A DNA stretch of 64,000 bases from Georgenia satyanarayanai. GTDB lineage: Bacteria > Actinomycetota > Actinomycetes > Actinomycetales > Actinomycetaceae. The notes beneath the pieces were generated by a model. It searched no databases, was not told the DNA's origin, and saw only the letters and a program-made list of their open reading frames with translations. Below, piece by piece: positions 32,326 to 41,504 of this stretch (positions are counted from its first letter, which is position 1; each line of letters opens with the position of its first letter). The stretch lies in contig NZ_VUKC01000002.1 in the NCBI RefSeq assembly GCF_009193135.1, positions 124,001 through 188,000 of the forward strand, read 5' to 3'. A program made the position numbers and the translations under genes.

Positions 32326-33914
32326 GGCACCTCCTCCCGGGTCTCCTGCTCGTCGCTGATCTGGCCGGACTCGCCGTGGCGCTCGGCCTCCTCGGTGAGG
32401 TCCGAGGACTGGCCCGAGCCCCTCAGGCCGTCGGGGAGCACCGTGGTGACGTACGGGGTCTGGGCCCGCAGGTCCCGGGCCGCCCGGTCGGTGTAGTCGA
32501 AGAGCGGTCCCGCGACGACGGTGAAGGCCAGGGACATGGCGACGAGGGCCGCCGTGGGGCCGACCATCGAGCGCGGGGTGGTCGTGTCGGGCAGCGGCTC
32601 GGGGGCCTCCTGCCAGAAGGCCTGGTTCCACGCCTTGCTCACGGCGTAGAGCGTGAGCAGGCTCGTGGCGAGCGCGGCGGCGATGAGCGTCCAGTCCAGT
32701 GCGCCGCCCCGCTCGGCCCCGGCCTCGATGAGGCCGACCTTGCCGAGGAAGCCGGACATCGGCGGGATACCCGCGAGGTTCATCGCCGGGACGAAGTAGA
32801 GGACGGCGAGCAGCGGCGCCACCCGCGCCAGCGAGCCGAGCCTTGCGAGTGACGTGGTGCCGCCCCGGCGCTCGATGAGGCCCGCGACGAGGAACAGCGC
32901 CGTCTGGACGGTGATGTGGTGGACGACGTAGAAGATCGCCGCGGACAGCCCCGCCTCCGTCGACGTCGCCACACCCCACACCATGTAGCCGATGTGGCTG
33001 ACGAGGGTGAAGGACAGGAGCCGTTTGATGTCCTGCTGGGCGACGGCACCGAGGATCCCGATGACCATGGTGAGGAGCGCGAGGACCATGAGGACGTCGT
33101 CGGCCCGGCCGTCCGGGAAGAGCAGGGTCTGCGTGCGGATGATGGCGTACACGCCGACCTTGGTGAGCAGGCCGGCGAAGACCGCGGTGACGGGCGCGGG
33201 CGCGGTGGGGTAGGAGTCGGGCAGCCACGCGTGCAACGGGAAGATGGCGGCCTTGATCCCGAAGGCGACGAGCAGCATGAGCTGGAGGACGAGCTGGGTG
33301 CCCGGGTCGATCTCCCCGAGGCGCTGGGACAGCTGGGCGAGGTTGACGGTGCCCGTGGCCGCGTAGACCAGCGCGATCGCGGCGAGGAAGAGGATCGAGG
33401 AGAGGATCGAGACGACGATGTAGACCGTGCCGGCTCGCACCCGCTCCCGCGACCCGCCGAGGGTGATGAGGACGAAGCTCGAGACGAGGAGGATCTCGAA
33501 GCCGACGTAGAGGTTGAACAGGTCCCCGGTGAGGAAGGCGTTGGAGACACCGGCGGAGAGGATGAGGTAGGTCGGGTGGTAGATCGCCACCGGTGCGCCC
33601 TCGTCGCCGTCGGCGTTGCCCTGCGCCAGGGAGTACAGGAGCACGCCGAGCGTGACGGCGACCGACACGACGAGGAGGAGCGCCGAGAGCCGGTCCGCCA
33701 CGAGGGCGATGCCCACGGGAGCCGCCCACCCGCCGATGTCGACGGCCATCGGGCCGTCGTTGACGAGGACGAGCAGCGCGATGGCGACGCCGAGCACGGC
33801 GGTGAGCGCGGTGAGCGTGACGATGCGCTGGACGTGCGGGAACCGGGCGAGCGCGAGCGCCAGACCCGCTGCGACGAGGGGGATGAGGACGGGCAGCGGC
33901 AGGAGAAAGCTCAT
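32322..33914 (-). CDS. mnhD: Na+/H+ antiporter subunit D (Mrp/Mnh)
   Basis: This 530-residue subunit is a 14-helix Proton_antipo_M protein related to complex I NuoN/M. It carries the proton-path lysines and His: AFGIKAAIFPLHAWLPDSYP near residue 230 and QDIKRLLSFTLVSHIGYM near residue 300. NMSG-type GIPPMSGFLGKV is near residue 380. ATG at 33914 overlaps the mnhC stop (ATGA). The C-terminal 45 residues are hydrophilic and acidic. It forms part of the proton half-channel. Confidence 0.92.
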   Translation of the reverse strand: MSFLLPLPVLIPLVAAGLALALARFPHVQRIVTLTALTAVLGVAIALLVLVNDGPMAVDIGGWAAPVGIALVADRLSALLLVVSVAVTLGVLLYSLAQGNADGDEGAPVAIYHPTYLILSAGVSNAFLTGDLFNLYVGFEILLVSSFVLITLGGSRERVRAGTVYIVVSILSSILFLAAIALVYAATGTVNLAQLSQRLGEIDPGTQLVLQLMLLVAFGIKAAIFPLHAWLPDSYPTAPAPVTAVFAGLLTKVGVYAIIRTQTLLFPDGRADDVLMVLALLTMVIGILGAVAQQDIKRLLSFTLVSHIGYMVWGVATSTEAGLSAAIFYVVHHITVQTALFLVAGLIERRGGTTSLARLGSLARVAPLLAVLYFVPAMNLAGIPPMSGFLGKVGLIEAGAERGGALDWTLIAAALATSLLTLYAVSKAWNQAFWQEAPEPLPDTTTPRSMVGPTAALVAMSLAFTVVAGPLFDYTDRAARDLRAQTPYVTTVLPDGLRGSGQSSDLTEEAERHGESGQISDEQETREEVP

Positions 33915-34432
33915 CGCAGCTCCTCGTCGTCCAGGCCGATGCCCGGACGGCGGCGCCTGCGGCCGTCGTGGTGGGGCAGCACGAGGGTCTCGTCCCGGGA
34001 CAGGGCGGCGTCCTCGGCCAGCGAGGTGCCGGCGTCGTCCGTGCTGCGGGCGGGGACCTCGTTGCTCTCCGCCAGGCGGACGATCCGGCGGTCCTCGAGG
34101 TCGTCCTGCACCTCGTCGTGGCCGTTGAGCTGCCAGGCGCGGTAGGCGACCGACAGGAGGAAGGCGGTGAGACCGAGGGTGATGACGATGGCGGTGAGCA
34201 CGAGGGCCTGCGGAAGGGGGTCGCTCATGTTCTCCGGGGCGGTCGTGCCGACGAGCGGGGGGCCGCCGGCCCGGCCGCTGGCGACGAGGAACATGACGTT
34301 GACCCCGTTGGAGATCATCGAGATGCCGATGATGATCCGCGTGAGGCTGCGCTCGAGGAGGAGGTAGACGCCGGCGCCGACGAGCACCCCGACGAGGAGC
34401 ACGAGGGCGAGGCTGGGGGACGTGTCGATCAT
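33911..34432 (-). CDS. mnhC: Na+/H+ antiporter subunit C (Mrp/Mnh)
   Basis: This 173-residue subunit is a NuoK-like three-helix protein. GVYLLLERSLTRIIIGISMIS and NVMFLVASG carry the family motifs, and LVLTAIVITLGLTAFLLS forms the third helix. The last 70 residues after about residue 105 are a hydrophilic acidic/basic tail, giving a protein about 55 residues longer than most MnhC. ATG at 34432 overlaps the mnhA stop (ATGA). Confidence 0.9.
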   Translation of the reverse strand: MIDTSPSLALVLLVGVLVGAGVYLLLERSLTRIIIGISMISNGVNVMFLVASGRAGGPPLVGTTAPENMSDPLPQALVLTAIVITLGLTAFLLSVAYRAWQLNGHDEVQDDLEDRRIVRLAESNEVPARSTDDAGTSLAEDAALSRDETLVLPHHDGRRRRRPGIGLDDEELR

Positions 34433-37400
34433 CGGGGGCCTCCGTCCGTCGATCGGGGGCCCGCGGCCCAGCCGGCGGGCGCGGCCTCGGGGGCGGCGTC
34501 GTCGCTGGTGACCTCCGGGGAGTCGAAGGGCACGTCGGGAGCGACGTCACCCTCGCGCTCGCCCTGGCGGTCCACCTCGGCACCGAGGGTGCGCAGGATG
34601 TCGAGGACGAGACCGACGACGACGAGGTACACGCCGATGTCGAAGAAGATCGTCGTCACGAGCTTGAGCTCGCCCATCGGCCCGAGGTCGGCCTCGACGA
34701 GGGCCGACTGGAGCACGTCACCGCCGAGGAAGAGCGGGATCGCGCCGGCCCCGGCGGAGAGGAAGAGACCGGTGCCGAGGATCCAGCCGGCCTGCACCGG
34801 CAGCGCCTCGCCGAGCTCGTAGCGGCCACCGGCGAGGTAGCGCACCGTGAGGGCGATGCCGGCGATGAGCCCGCCGGCGAAACCGCCACCGGGCTGGTTG
34901 TGCCCGGCGAAGAGCAGGAAGAGGGAGAACACCACCATCGTGTGGAAGACGAGGCGCGTGCCGACCTCGAAGATGACCGAGCGCCGCTGGGGGGCGAGGG
35001 TGGGGATGGCGCTGAGCCACTGACGCCCCCGGCCCTCCGCCTCCGCCTGGTCACCGCGCGCGGTGAGCCGGCGGTAGAGGCTGACGTTCCGGTCGGGCAC
35101 CGGGCTCTCCCAGACCCTGGCCTGCTGCGGGTCGCTGAGCGTGGTCGCCCGGTCGATCTTGCTCGCTCGTGCCCGCAGGAAGATGAGCGAGGCCACACCC
35201 GTGGCGGCCGCCAGCAGCACCGAGATCTCACCCATCGTGTCCCAGGCCCGCATGTCGACGAGCGTGACGTTGACGACGTTGCGCCCGTACCCGTACTCGT
35301 AGGCCTCCTCGGCGAAGTCGACCGAGACGGGCACGTGGATCCGCGAGCCGGCGGCGACCATGGTGAGCCCGGCCGCGGTGACACCGACGAGCGCACCGAG
35401 CGCGGCACGCCACCACCGGGAGGCGGCGAGCGGCCGGTTGGAGAAGTAGGCGGGAAGCCGGCGCAGGACGAGGATGAACACGACGAGCGTGATCGTCTCG
35501 ACGAGCACCTGGGTGAGCGCGAGGTCCGGGGCGCCGTGGATCTCGTAGAGCAGCGCGATCCCGTACCCGGAGACGCCGAGGAGGAGCACGGCCTTGAGCC
35601 GGCGCCGGGCGCGCGCCGCGAGGAGGGCGGCCAGGGCCACGACCGCGGCGACGGCGGCCTGCACACCGCTGTCCCACGGCCGGACCTCGCCCGGCAGGGT
35701 GGCGTAGGCGATGGCCGCTCCCCCGGCGAGGGCGACGGTCACCGTGAGGATGGTCGACAGGTAGGCCGGCAGCGAACCGCGCTGGGTGACGGCGGTGACA
35801 TCTGCCGCGAAGCGCTCGGTGCCGCGGATGATGCGGCGGTAGGCGCCCGCTGCGCCGTCGAACTCCCACAGCGCGCCCTGGAGCCGCTCGACGGGCGCCC
35901 GCCACAGGAACAGCACGACGCCGACGGCGACGACGAGCACGGTGAGGTAGAGCGCGGGCCCGAAGCCGCCCCACAGGGTGAGGTGGCCGGGCTCGCCGGG
36001 ATAGGTGTCGGCGTGCGGCGCGAGCACCCGCTCGACCCCCGCGGGCAGGGACCCGACGACGACACCGGCGACGGCGAGGACCACGGCCGGGGTGACGATG
36101 AGCCGGGAGGTGCGCTGCGCCGATCCCAGCTCGACGCCGGGCTTGGTCGCGAAGGCGCCCCACATGAAGCGCATCCCGTAGGCGAAGGTGAGGATCGAGC
36201 CGAGGACGACGAGGACGAGCGCGGCGGTCCCGAAGCCGTCCTCGGTGTGGAGCATCGACTCGAGCGCCGCCTCCTTGGCGACGTAGCCGAGCGTGACGGG
36301 CAGCCCGACCATCGACGCCGTCGCGAGGGCCGCGGAGGCGGCCGTCAGCGGCATCCGACGAGCCAGGCCGGTCAGCTCGCGGAGGTCGCGGGTGCCCACG
36401 GCCCAGTCGATGGTCCCGACGACGAGGAAGAGGCAGGCCTTGAACAGCGCGTGCGCAGCGAGCAGCGCGAGGCCGGCGAGCGCGGCGGCGCGGGTGCCGA
36501 AGCCGGTGAGCAGGACGATGAAGCCGAGCTGGCTGACGGTGCCGAAGGCGAGCAGGAGCTTGAGGTCGTGCTGCCGCAGCGAGCGGTAACCCCCGAGCAG
36601 GAGCGTGCCACCGCCGAGGAGCAGCACGGTCCAGCGCCACAGCGGCACGTCGGCGAAGCCCGGGGCCAGCCGCGCCACGAGGTAGACACCGGCCTTGACC
36701 ATCGCGGCGGCGTGGAGGTAGGCGCTGACGGGCGTGGGCGCAGCCATGGCGGACGGCAGCCAGAAGTGGAACGGGAGCAGGGCGGACTTCGTCACCGCAC
36801 CGAGCAGGACGAGCGCCACCGCCACCTCGACGATCGTGCCGCCGGGCGGGGACGCGACGAGCGCGCTCAGCGAGTAGCTGCCGCCCTCGACCTCGCCCAG
36901 GGCGACGAAGCCGGCGAGCATCGCCAGCCCGCCGAAGGTCGTGAGGACCAGCGCCTGGACGGCGGCGCGTCGCGAGCTCTGCCGGTCGTGGTAGTGCCCG
37001 ATGAGCAGAAAGGAGGTGATGGTGGTGAGCTCCCAGAACACGTACAGGAGCAGCGTGTTGTCCGTCGTCACCAGGCCGAGCATCGAACCGGCGAAGGCGA
37101 CGAACACGCCCGCGAACCGCCCCAGCCCCTGCGCGGTGGCCGAGAAGTAGGCGGCGCAGTACACGAGGACGAGGGCACCGATCCCTCCGACGAGCAGCAC
37201 CATGAGCCAGGCGAGGGTGTCGAGCCGGAAGGTGAGGTGGAGGTCGAGCGCGGGCACCCACGAGACGTCGACGACGGGGTGGTCCCCCCGCAGCACGGCG
37301 GAGCTGTGAGCCGCCGCCCAGACCGCCGCGGACGCGGGGACGAGGGCGAGGACGAGGAAGAAGCGGCGCCCCCACAGCCGCATGCACGCAGGCGCGACCA

Positions 37401-37437
37401 CAGCCACCACGAGGTGGAGGATCAGCAGCTGCAGCAC
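34429..37437 (-). CDS. mnhA: Na+/H+ antiporter subunit A, fused to MnhB
   Basis: A protein of about 1002 residues with more than 20 helices. The N-terminal 550 residues are NuoL-like, with the motifs ELTTITSFLLIGHYHD, KSALLPFHFWLPSAMAAPTP and HDLKLLLAFGTVSQLGF. They are followed by DUF4040/MbhE segments and a C-terminal MnhB domain (FHTMVVFSLFLLFAGHNQPG, then DIGVYLVVVGLVLDILRTLG). MnhA forms the cation pathway of the Mrp antiporter. The start is taken as GTG at 37437 because GGAG lies 7 nt upstream and the hydrophobic helix follows at once, as in relatives; GTG at 37479 would add 14 residues. First gene of the operon A(B)CDEFG. Confidence 0.93.
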   Translation of the reverse strand: MLQLLILHLVVAVVAPACMRLWGRRFFLVLALVPASAAVWAAAHSSAVLRGDHPVVDVSWVPALDLHLTFRLDTLAWLMVLLVGGIGALVLVYCAAYFSATAQGLGRFAGVFVAFAGSMLGLVTTDNTLLLYVFWELTTITSFLLIGHYHDRQSSRRAAVQALVLTTFGGLAMLAGFVALGEVEGGSYSLSALVASPPGGTIVEVAVALVLLGAVTKSALLPFHFWLPSAMAAPTPVSAYLHAAAMVKAGVYLVARLAPGFADVPLWRWTVLLLGGGTLLLGGYRSLRQHDLKLLLAFGTVSQLGFIVLLTGFGTRAAALAGLALLAAHALFKACLFLVVGTIDWAVGTRDLRELTGLARRMPLTAASAALATASMVGLPVTLGYVAKEAALESMLHTEDGFGTAALVLVVLGSILTFAYGMRFMWGAFATKPGVELGSAQRTSRLIVTPAVVLAVAGVVVGSLPAGVERVLAPHADTYPGEPGHLTLWGGFGPALYLTVLVVAVGVVLFLWRAPVERLQGALWEFDGAAGAYRRIIRGTERFAADVTAVTQRGSLPAYLSTILTVTVALAGGAAIAYATLPGEVRPWDSGVQAAVAAVVALAALLAARARRRLKAVLLLGVSGYGIALLYEIHGAPDLALTQVLVETITLVVFILVLRRLPAYFSNRPLAASRWWRAALGALVGVTAAGLTMVAAGSRIHVPVSVDFAEEAYEYGYGRNVVNVTLVDMRAWDTMGEISVLLAAATGVASLIFLRARASKIDRATTLSDPQQARVWESPVPDRNVSLYRRLTARGDQAEAEGRGRQWLSAIPTLAPQRRSVIFEVGTRLVFHTMVVFSLFLLFAGHNQPGGGFAGGLIAGIALTVRYLAGGRYELGEALPVQAGWILGTGLFLSAGAGAIPLFLGGDVLQSALVEADLGPMGELKLVTTIFFDIGVYLVVVGLVLDILRTLGAEVDRQGEREGDVAPDVPFDSPEVTSDDAAPEAAPAGWAAGPRSTDGGPR

Positions 37438-37792
37438 CGGCGGCTCCGTCAGTTGTCGTCGGTCAAGATCGGGGTCCACGCCGGCCGTACCACGCAGGAC
37501 GAGCCCCGCTCACAGGCGGCTCGCGCAGCGACGGGGACAGGTGCACTGTACCAACCAGACGCTGCCCCCACGCCGCGACGCGGACGAGCCGCGCCTCACA
37601 CCGACGCGGTTGCGAATCGGTTCCGCACAAGCCGTGCCGTCTCGTCCCGCGCGCGGAATGTCGCGGCTGTCATTCAACGGACGGGGCGACGTCGTCGGGC
37701 GTTTCAAGAGGCGCGCTGACGCGATTGGTACGACCCTGGTCAAGCGCCTCGACGACCACGAGGCCGGATCAGCACCGAAGGGACTGAACCAC
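37438..37792. other. Divergent intergenic region between mnhA and the 283-residue protein gene
   Basis: This gap of about 355 nt separates the Mrp operon from the three-gene membrane-protein operon and must hold both promoters. I see no convincing -35/-10 pair, no hairpin with a U-tract and no coding pattern that continues into either gene. Short motifs such as TTGCGA and GGCGTTTCAAG are weak promoter candidates. Confidence 0.4.
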
Positions 37793-38644
37793 ATGACCGA
37801 GGACTTCACCCGCCCCGCGGGAAACCCACAGGCACTTGGGCAGGAATCCGGGGCTCCGGGACGGCCACCCGTCGGACCGCCTCCGCCGGTCGCCCCGCCC
37901 GCACCCGTCACCCCGCCCCCGCCCGGCGCGCCGGCACCGGTCAGCACCGGCCCCGCCCACCTCGTCCAGGACGACGAGGGCGGTGGCGCCAAGGAGGCCG
38001 CGAAGGAGGAGGCCTCCAAGGTGGCCGGCAGCGCCAAGGAGCAGGCGGCGAACGTCGCCGGCACCGCTAAGGACGAGGCCAAGCAGGCCGTCGGTGAGGC
38101 CAAGCGCCAGGCGCAGCACCTCTACCGCCAGGGCGCTTCGGAGGTCTCCGCCCAGGCCGGCACCCAGCAGCAGCGACTGGCGAGCGGCCTGCGGTCCTTC
38201 TCCTCGGAGATGAACCAGATGGCCGACGGCTCCGAGGAGCCGGGAGTCGCTACCAACGTGGCCCGCTGGGCCTCGCAGGCTGCCGACGACGCCGGTCGCT
38301 GGCTGGAGGACCGCGAGCCCGCCGAGCTGCTCGAGGAGGTGGGCCGCTACGCCCGCCGCCACCCGGGCACCTTCATGCTCATCGCCGCGGGGCTCGGCCT
38401 CGCCGCCGGCCGCATCGCGCGCAGCGTCAAGGACATGGGCGACGACGGCGGCGACACGTCCACCGGCGCGGGCAGCGACGGCACCGGCCGGCTCGGCACG
38501 ACCGGGACGACCACGACCCCCGTGGGCTACTCGACCGGCACGTCCCCGCTGAGTGGCACCGCCACGCCCCCGCCGCCGATGCAGACCTACGGCACGGACA
38601 CCGGCACGCGCATCGAGGGCGACCAGCCGGGCGGGCTGCGATGA
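37793..38644 (+). CDS. Pro-rich and coiled-coil membrane protein, unknown
   Basis: A 283-residue protein I cannot name. Its layout is a Pro/Gly-rich N-terminus (residues 20-60), an Ala/Lys/Glu-rich helix of about 70 residues with repeats like AKEEASKVAGSAKEQAANVAG, and a single hydrophobic helix FMLIAAGLGLAAGRIARS near residues 203-220. It ends in a Thr/Gly-rich tail. The helical repeat resembles LEA/CsbD-type stress proteins. It is coupled to the next gene by an ATGA overlap at 38641-38644. Likely an envelope or stress protein, but that is inference. Confidence 0.7.
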   Translation: MTEDFTRPAGNPQALGQESGAPGRPPVGPPPPVAPPAPVTPPPPGAPAPVSTGPAHLVQDDEGGGAKEAAKEEASKVAGSAKEQAANVAGTAKDEAKQAVGEAKRQAQHLYRQGASEVSAQAGTQQQRLASGLRSFSSEMNQMADGSEEPGVATNVARWASQAADDAGRWLEDREPAELLEEVGRYARRHPGTFMLIAAGLGLAAGRIARSVKDMGDDGGDTSTGAGSDGTGRLGTTGTTTTPVGYSTGTSPLSGTATPPPPMQTYGTDTGTRIEGDQPGGLR

Positions 38645-39168
38645 GCACGCCCCCCGGCCACACTCCCCCCGCAGGGGCTCCGGGCACCGGCCCGTACGTC
38701 CCCCCGGCAGGAGCTCCGGGCGCGAGCCCGTACGCTCCCCCCGCGGGAGCCCCGGGCACGAGCCCGCCGCCCGAGGACGCGAGCCTCGGTGAGCTCATCG
38801 GCAACATCAGCGAGGACTTCTCCACGCTGGTGCGCCAGGAGATGGAGCTCGCCAAGGCGGAGATCTCCCAGACCGTGAGCAAGGCGGGCAAGGGCGCCGG
38901 GATGTTCGGCGGCGCCGGGCTCGCCGGGTACTTCACCCTGCTCTTCCTCTCTCTCGCCCTGTGGTGGGCGCTGGGGGCGATGATCGGCGACGGGGACGCC
39001 CAGCCGGCTCTCGGCTGGTCCGCTCTCATCGTCGCGGTGATCTGGGCAGTCGTCGCCGCCGTCCTCGCGGTGACCGGCCGCAAGGAGATCAAGCAGGCCG
39101 AGGGCCTGCCCCGCACGCAAGAGACCGTGAAGAAGATCCCGGACGCAGTGAAAGGACAGGACCACTGA
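38641..39168 (+). CDS. Phage-holin-family (DUF1469) membrane protein
   Basis: This 175-residue protein has a Pro/Gly-rich N-terminus with three near-repeats of PPAGAPG. The DUF1469 ('putative actinobacterial holin-X') core follows: DEFSTLVRQEMELAK-like region ISEDFSTLVRQEMELAKAEI, then two helices (GLAGYFTLLFLSLALWW and LIVAVIWAVVAAVLAVTG). The name 'phage holin family' is historical; it is a chromosomal gene between LEA-like and DUF3618 genes, so there is no sign of phage origin. Overlaps its neighbours by 4 nt and 1 nt. Confidence 0.82.
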   Translation: MSTPPGHTPPAGAPGTGPYVPPAGAPGASPYAPPAGAPGTSPPPEDASLGELIGNISEDFSTLVRQEMELAKAEISQTVSKAGKGAGMFGGAGLAGYFTLLFLSLALWWALGAMIGDGDAQPALGWSALIVAVIWAVVAAVLAVTGRKEIKQAEGLPRTQETVKKIPDAVKGQDH

Positions 39169-39788
39169 TGGCGACCAACGATCCCGATGCGATCCGCAGT
39201 GACATCGAGCGCACCCGCGCCGACCTCAGCCAGAACGTCGACGCGCTCGGCGAGAAGGTGAGCCCGAGCAACATCGCCCACCGTCAGGGCGAGAAGGTCC
39301 GCGGCGCCGTCACCGACGCCAAGGACAAGGTGTTCGGGACCGCCACCGACGCGAAGGACAAGGTCTTCGGTGCCGCGTCCGACGCCGCCGGCTCGGTCCG
39401 CGGCCAGGCCGGCCGCGCTGGCGACATGGCTCACGACGCCCCGCACCGCGTCAAGGACAAGGCCGAGGGCAACCCGATCGCCGCCGGGCTCATCGCCTTC
39501 GGCGCCGGCCTCCTCGCGGCTGGGCTCATCCCCTCCAGCCGCAAGGAGCGCGAGCTCGTGGGCGAGGCCCGCGAGAGCGACGCCGTCGCCAAGGCGACCG
39601 AGGAGGTGAAGTCGGCTGCCCAGGACACCGCCGAGCACCTCCGTGAGCCCGCTCAGCAGGCCGTCCAGGACCTCAAGGAGACCGCCACGGAGGGCGTCCA
39701 GCACGTCCGCGAGGAGGGCACCGGCGCGGCCCAGGACGTCAAGTCCCAGGCGCAGGACTCCGCCGAGAACGTCCGCGACTCCCGCTGA
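39168..39788 (+). CDS. DUF3618 domain-containing membrane protein
   Basis: This 206-residue protein begins with the DUF3618 signature DPDAIRSDIERTRADLSQNVDALGEK (shortened: SDIERTRADLSQNVDAL, residues 11-27). A long Ala/Lys/Asp-rich helical region carries a near-duplicate (DAKDKVFG twice). One hydrophobic segment, IAAGLIAFGAGLLAAGL, follows near residues 104-120, then another Ala/Glu/Lys-rich amphipathic tail. Its start codon overlaps the previous stop (TGATG). It is followed by a strong terminator, so the operon is three genes. Function is unknown. Confidence 0.82.
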   Translation: MATNDPDAIRSDIERTRADLSQNVDALGEKVSPSNIAHRQGEKVRGAVTDAKDKVFGTATDAKDKVFGAASDAAGSVRGQAGRAGDMAHDAPHRVKDKAEGNPIAAGLIAFGAGLLAAGLIPSSRKERELVGEARESDAVAKATEEVKSAAQDTAEHLREPAQQAVQDLKETATEGVQHVREEGTGAAQDVKSQAQDSAENVRDSR

Positions 39789-39799
39789 CACCCCGCGCA

Positions 39800-39828
39800 C
39801 GCGGCGGCCCCCACCGGGGGCCGCCGCG
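39800..39828. terminator. Bidirectional transcription terminator hairpin
   Basis: A perfect 13-bp stem, CGCGGCGGCCCCC (39800-39812) with GGGGGCCGCCGCG (39816-39828), and a 3-nt ACC loop sits between the stops of two convergent genes. No long U-tract follows, as is common in high-GC bacteria. Confidence 0.75.
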
Positions 39829-39831
39829 TCG

Positions 39832-40839
39832 TCACGTCTGGGGCAGGGCGACGAGGAAGGCGTCGTCGTCGACGACCTCACCGCCGACGACGGCGTGCAG
39901 GGCCGCGGCGACCCGCTCGACGAGGGCCCGCACCTCCTCGCGCTGCCGCCGCAGCGCGAGCGGCGGCCGGGGGCCCAGCGCGAGGGCCGGCTCGTCCGGG
40001 CGCCAGCGCACCTCGTAGCTGATGACACCGCCGCGCGCCCACGGCAGGCCGCGCAGGACGAGCGGGGTGTGCTCGTCACCGCCCACGCGCACCTCGAGCA
40101 CCCCGCCGGGAACGGGCGCGTGGTGCGCGTAGCCGTCGACCACCTGCGGCTGGGCCAGCACCGCGGCGTCCAGGGCATCGGCCTCGGCGTGCAGCCACGC
40201 CCGCTCGCCCTCGTCGAGGGCCGCCACCGCGCGGGCGCGGTGAGGGCTGACGTCGGCCCGGAGGCGGTCGACGGACGGAGCCGGCACGTCGGGGACGTCG
40301 GGGGCCGTGACCCCCGGCAGGATGGTGGCGAGCACCCGGGCGCAGGCCTCGGGCTGCAGCCACACGGTCGTGTGGATCGTGAGGTCGACGGCGGAGGCGG
40401 GGTCGGGCACGAGGACCGTCCCCGTCCCGGAGACGCGGAGCGCACCGGCCAGCCGGCGGGCCTGGGCAAGAAGGTGGTCGAGCACGCGGCGCTCGAGGCC
40501 GACCGGCTCACCGTCGGGGAAAGCGTCGAGCAGGCCACCGAGGCCGCGCAGCTCGGGCGGGACCGGCGCCCCGCGCTGGACCGGGCAGCGCAGCAGCATC
40601 GCCGTCGCCCCCCACGCCGGCAGGTCCAGGGCCGCCCGGACGCGGTCGTCGAGCCGCCACGGGCCGGTCAGCTGGACGTCGCCCGTCACACGCAGCGTCG
40701 CGGGGCCCAGCCAGCCGGCGTCGTCGAAGTGCGAGACGGCGAGCGCCTCGACCTCCTCCGGGGCCACCTCGGCGGACAGGACGAGCAGGTGCCGCGGCTC
40801 GGCGAGCGCGCGGTCGAGGGCGGGCAGCTCGTCGCTCAT
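39832..40839 (-). CDS. Unknown protein, translationally coupled to dcd
   Basis: A 335-residue soluble protein I do not recognise. It has no signal peptide or membrane helix. The N-terminal half includes the strands ATLRVTGDVQLTGPWRLDDR and a region LLRCPVQRGAP. The C-terminal half has VISYEVRWRPDEPALA and ends DDAFLVALPQT, giving a mixed alpha/beta pattern. Its ATG overlaps the dcd stop codon by one base (TGATG), so it depends on dcd translation. No catalytic motif is evident. Confidence 0.6.
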   Translation of the reverse strand: MSDELPALDRALAEPRHLLVLSAEVAPEEVEALAVSHFDDAGWLGPATLRVTGDVQLTGPWRLDDRVRAALDLPAWGATAMLLRCPVQRGAPVPPELRGLGGLLDAFPDGEPVGLERRVLDHLLAQARRLAGALRVSGTGTVLVPDPASAVDLTIHTTVWLQPEACARVLATILPGVTAPDVPDVPAPSVDRLRADVSPHRARAVAALDEGERAWLHAEADALDAAVLAQPQVVDGYAHHAPVPGGVLEVRVGGDEHTPLVLRGLPWARGGVISYEVRWRPDEPALALGPRPPLALRRQREEVRALVERVAAALHAVVGGEVVDDDAFLVALPQT

Positions 40840-41417
40840 CAGGCCAGGGGGATGCGGCTGAAGTTGAGGTGCGAGCGGGAGGCGGTGGGCCCGCGCTGCC
40901 CCTGGTAGCGGGAGCCCTGCGCGCCGGACCCGTAAGGGTGCTCCGCGGGGCTGGAGAGCCGGAAGAAGCACAGCTGCCCGATCTTCATCCCGGGCCACAG
41001 CGTGATGGGCAGCGTCGCCGTGTTCGACAGCTCCAGGGTGACGTGCCCCGTGAACCCGGGGTCGATGAAGCCGGCGGTCGAGTGCGTGAGCAGGCCCAGG
41101 CGCCCGAGGGAGGACTTGCCCTCGAGGCGGGCGGCGACGTCGTCGGGCAGGGTGACGAGCTCGTAGGTCGCGCCGAGCGCGAACTCGCCGGGGTGGAGGA
41201 CGAAGGGCTCCTCCGGCGCGACCTCGACGAGGCGCGTCAGCTCGGACTGGTCCTGCGCCGGGTCGATGACCGGGTAGCGGTGGTTGTCGAAGAGCCGGAA
41301 CCACCGGTCGAGCCGGACGTCGATGCTGGCGGGCTGGATCATCGCCGGGTCGTACGGGTCGAGGTGGACCCGCCCGCCCTCGATCTGGGCGCGGATGTCA
41401 CGGTCGGAGAGAAGCAC
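40839..41417 (-). CDS. dcd: dCTP deaminase, bifunctional (dCTP to dUMP) type
   Basis: This 192-residue enzyme has all dCTP deaminase motifs: [20 protein letters not shown] near residues 109-128, [12 protein letters not shown] with the catalytic Glu, [14 protein letters not shown] and the C-terminal [12 protein letters not shown]. These blocks closely follow the mycobacterial bifunctional enzyme, which both deaminates and dephosphorylates dCTP to dUMP, so that activity is likely. GTG at 41417 starts [10 protein letters not shown], the normal N-terminus; a CACAAT box 6 nt upstream suggests a leaderless mRNA. A tRNA-Gly gene lies 87 nt upstream on the same strand. Confidence 0.92.
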   Translation of the reverse strand: MLLSDRDIRAQIEGGRVHLDPYDPAMIQPASIDVRLDRWFRLFDNHRYPVIDPAQDQSELTRLVEVAPEEPFVLHPGEFALGATYELVTLPDDVAARLEGKSSLGRLGLLTHSTAGFIDPGFTGHVTLELSNTATLPITLWPGMKIGQLCFFRLSSPAEHPYGSGAQGSRYQGQRGPTASRSHLNFSRIPLA

Positions 41418-41504
41418 GCAGCGATTGTGCCTCACCCGGCGCCCGGCCCGCCGTCAGCGAGCGGACATGACGAACGGCCGGGCCCTGCTGGGACCGGCCG
41501 TCTG

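Noticed and set aside
37438-37792. A gene in the divergent gap between mnhA and the next operon
   Set aside because: Candidate frames lack a Shine-Dalgarno, are Arg/Pro-rich and show no family motif.
38641-39168. Holin-family gene as a sign of a prophage
   Set aside because: No integrase, terminase, capsid or att sites are present, and the gene is part of a three-gene chromosomal operon of membrane proteins; DUF1469 is a common actinobacterial housekeeping-type family.
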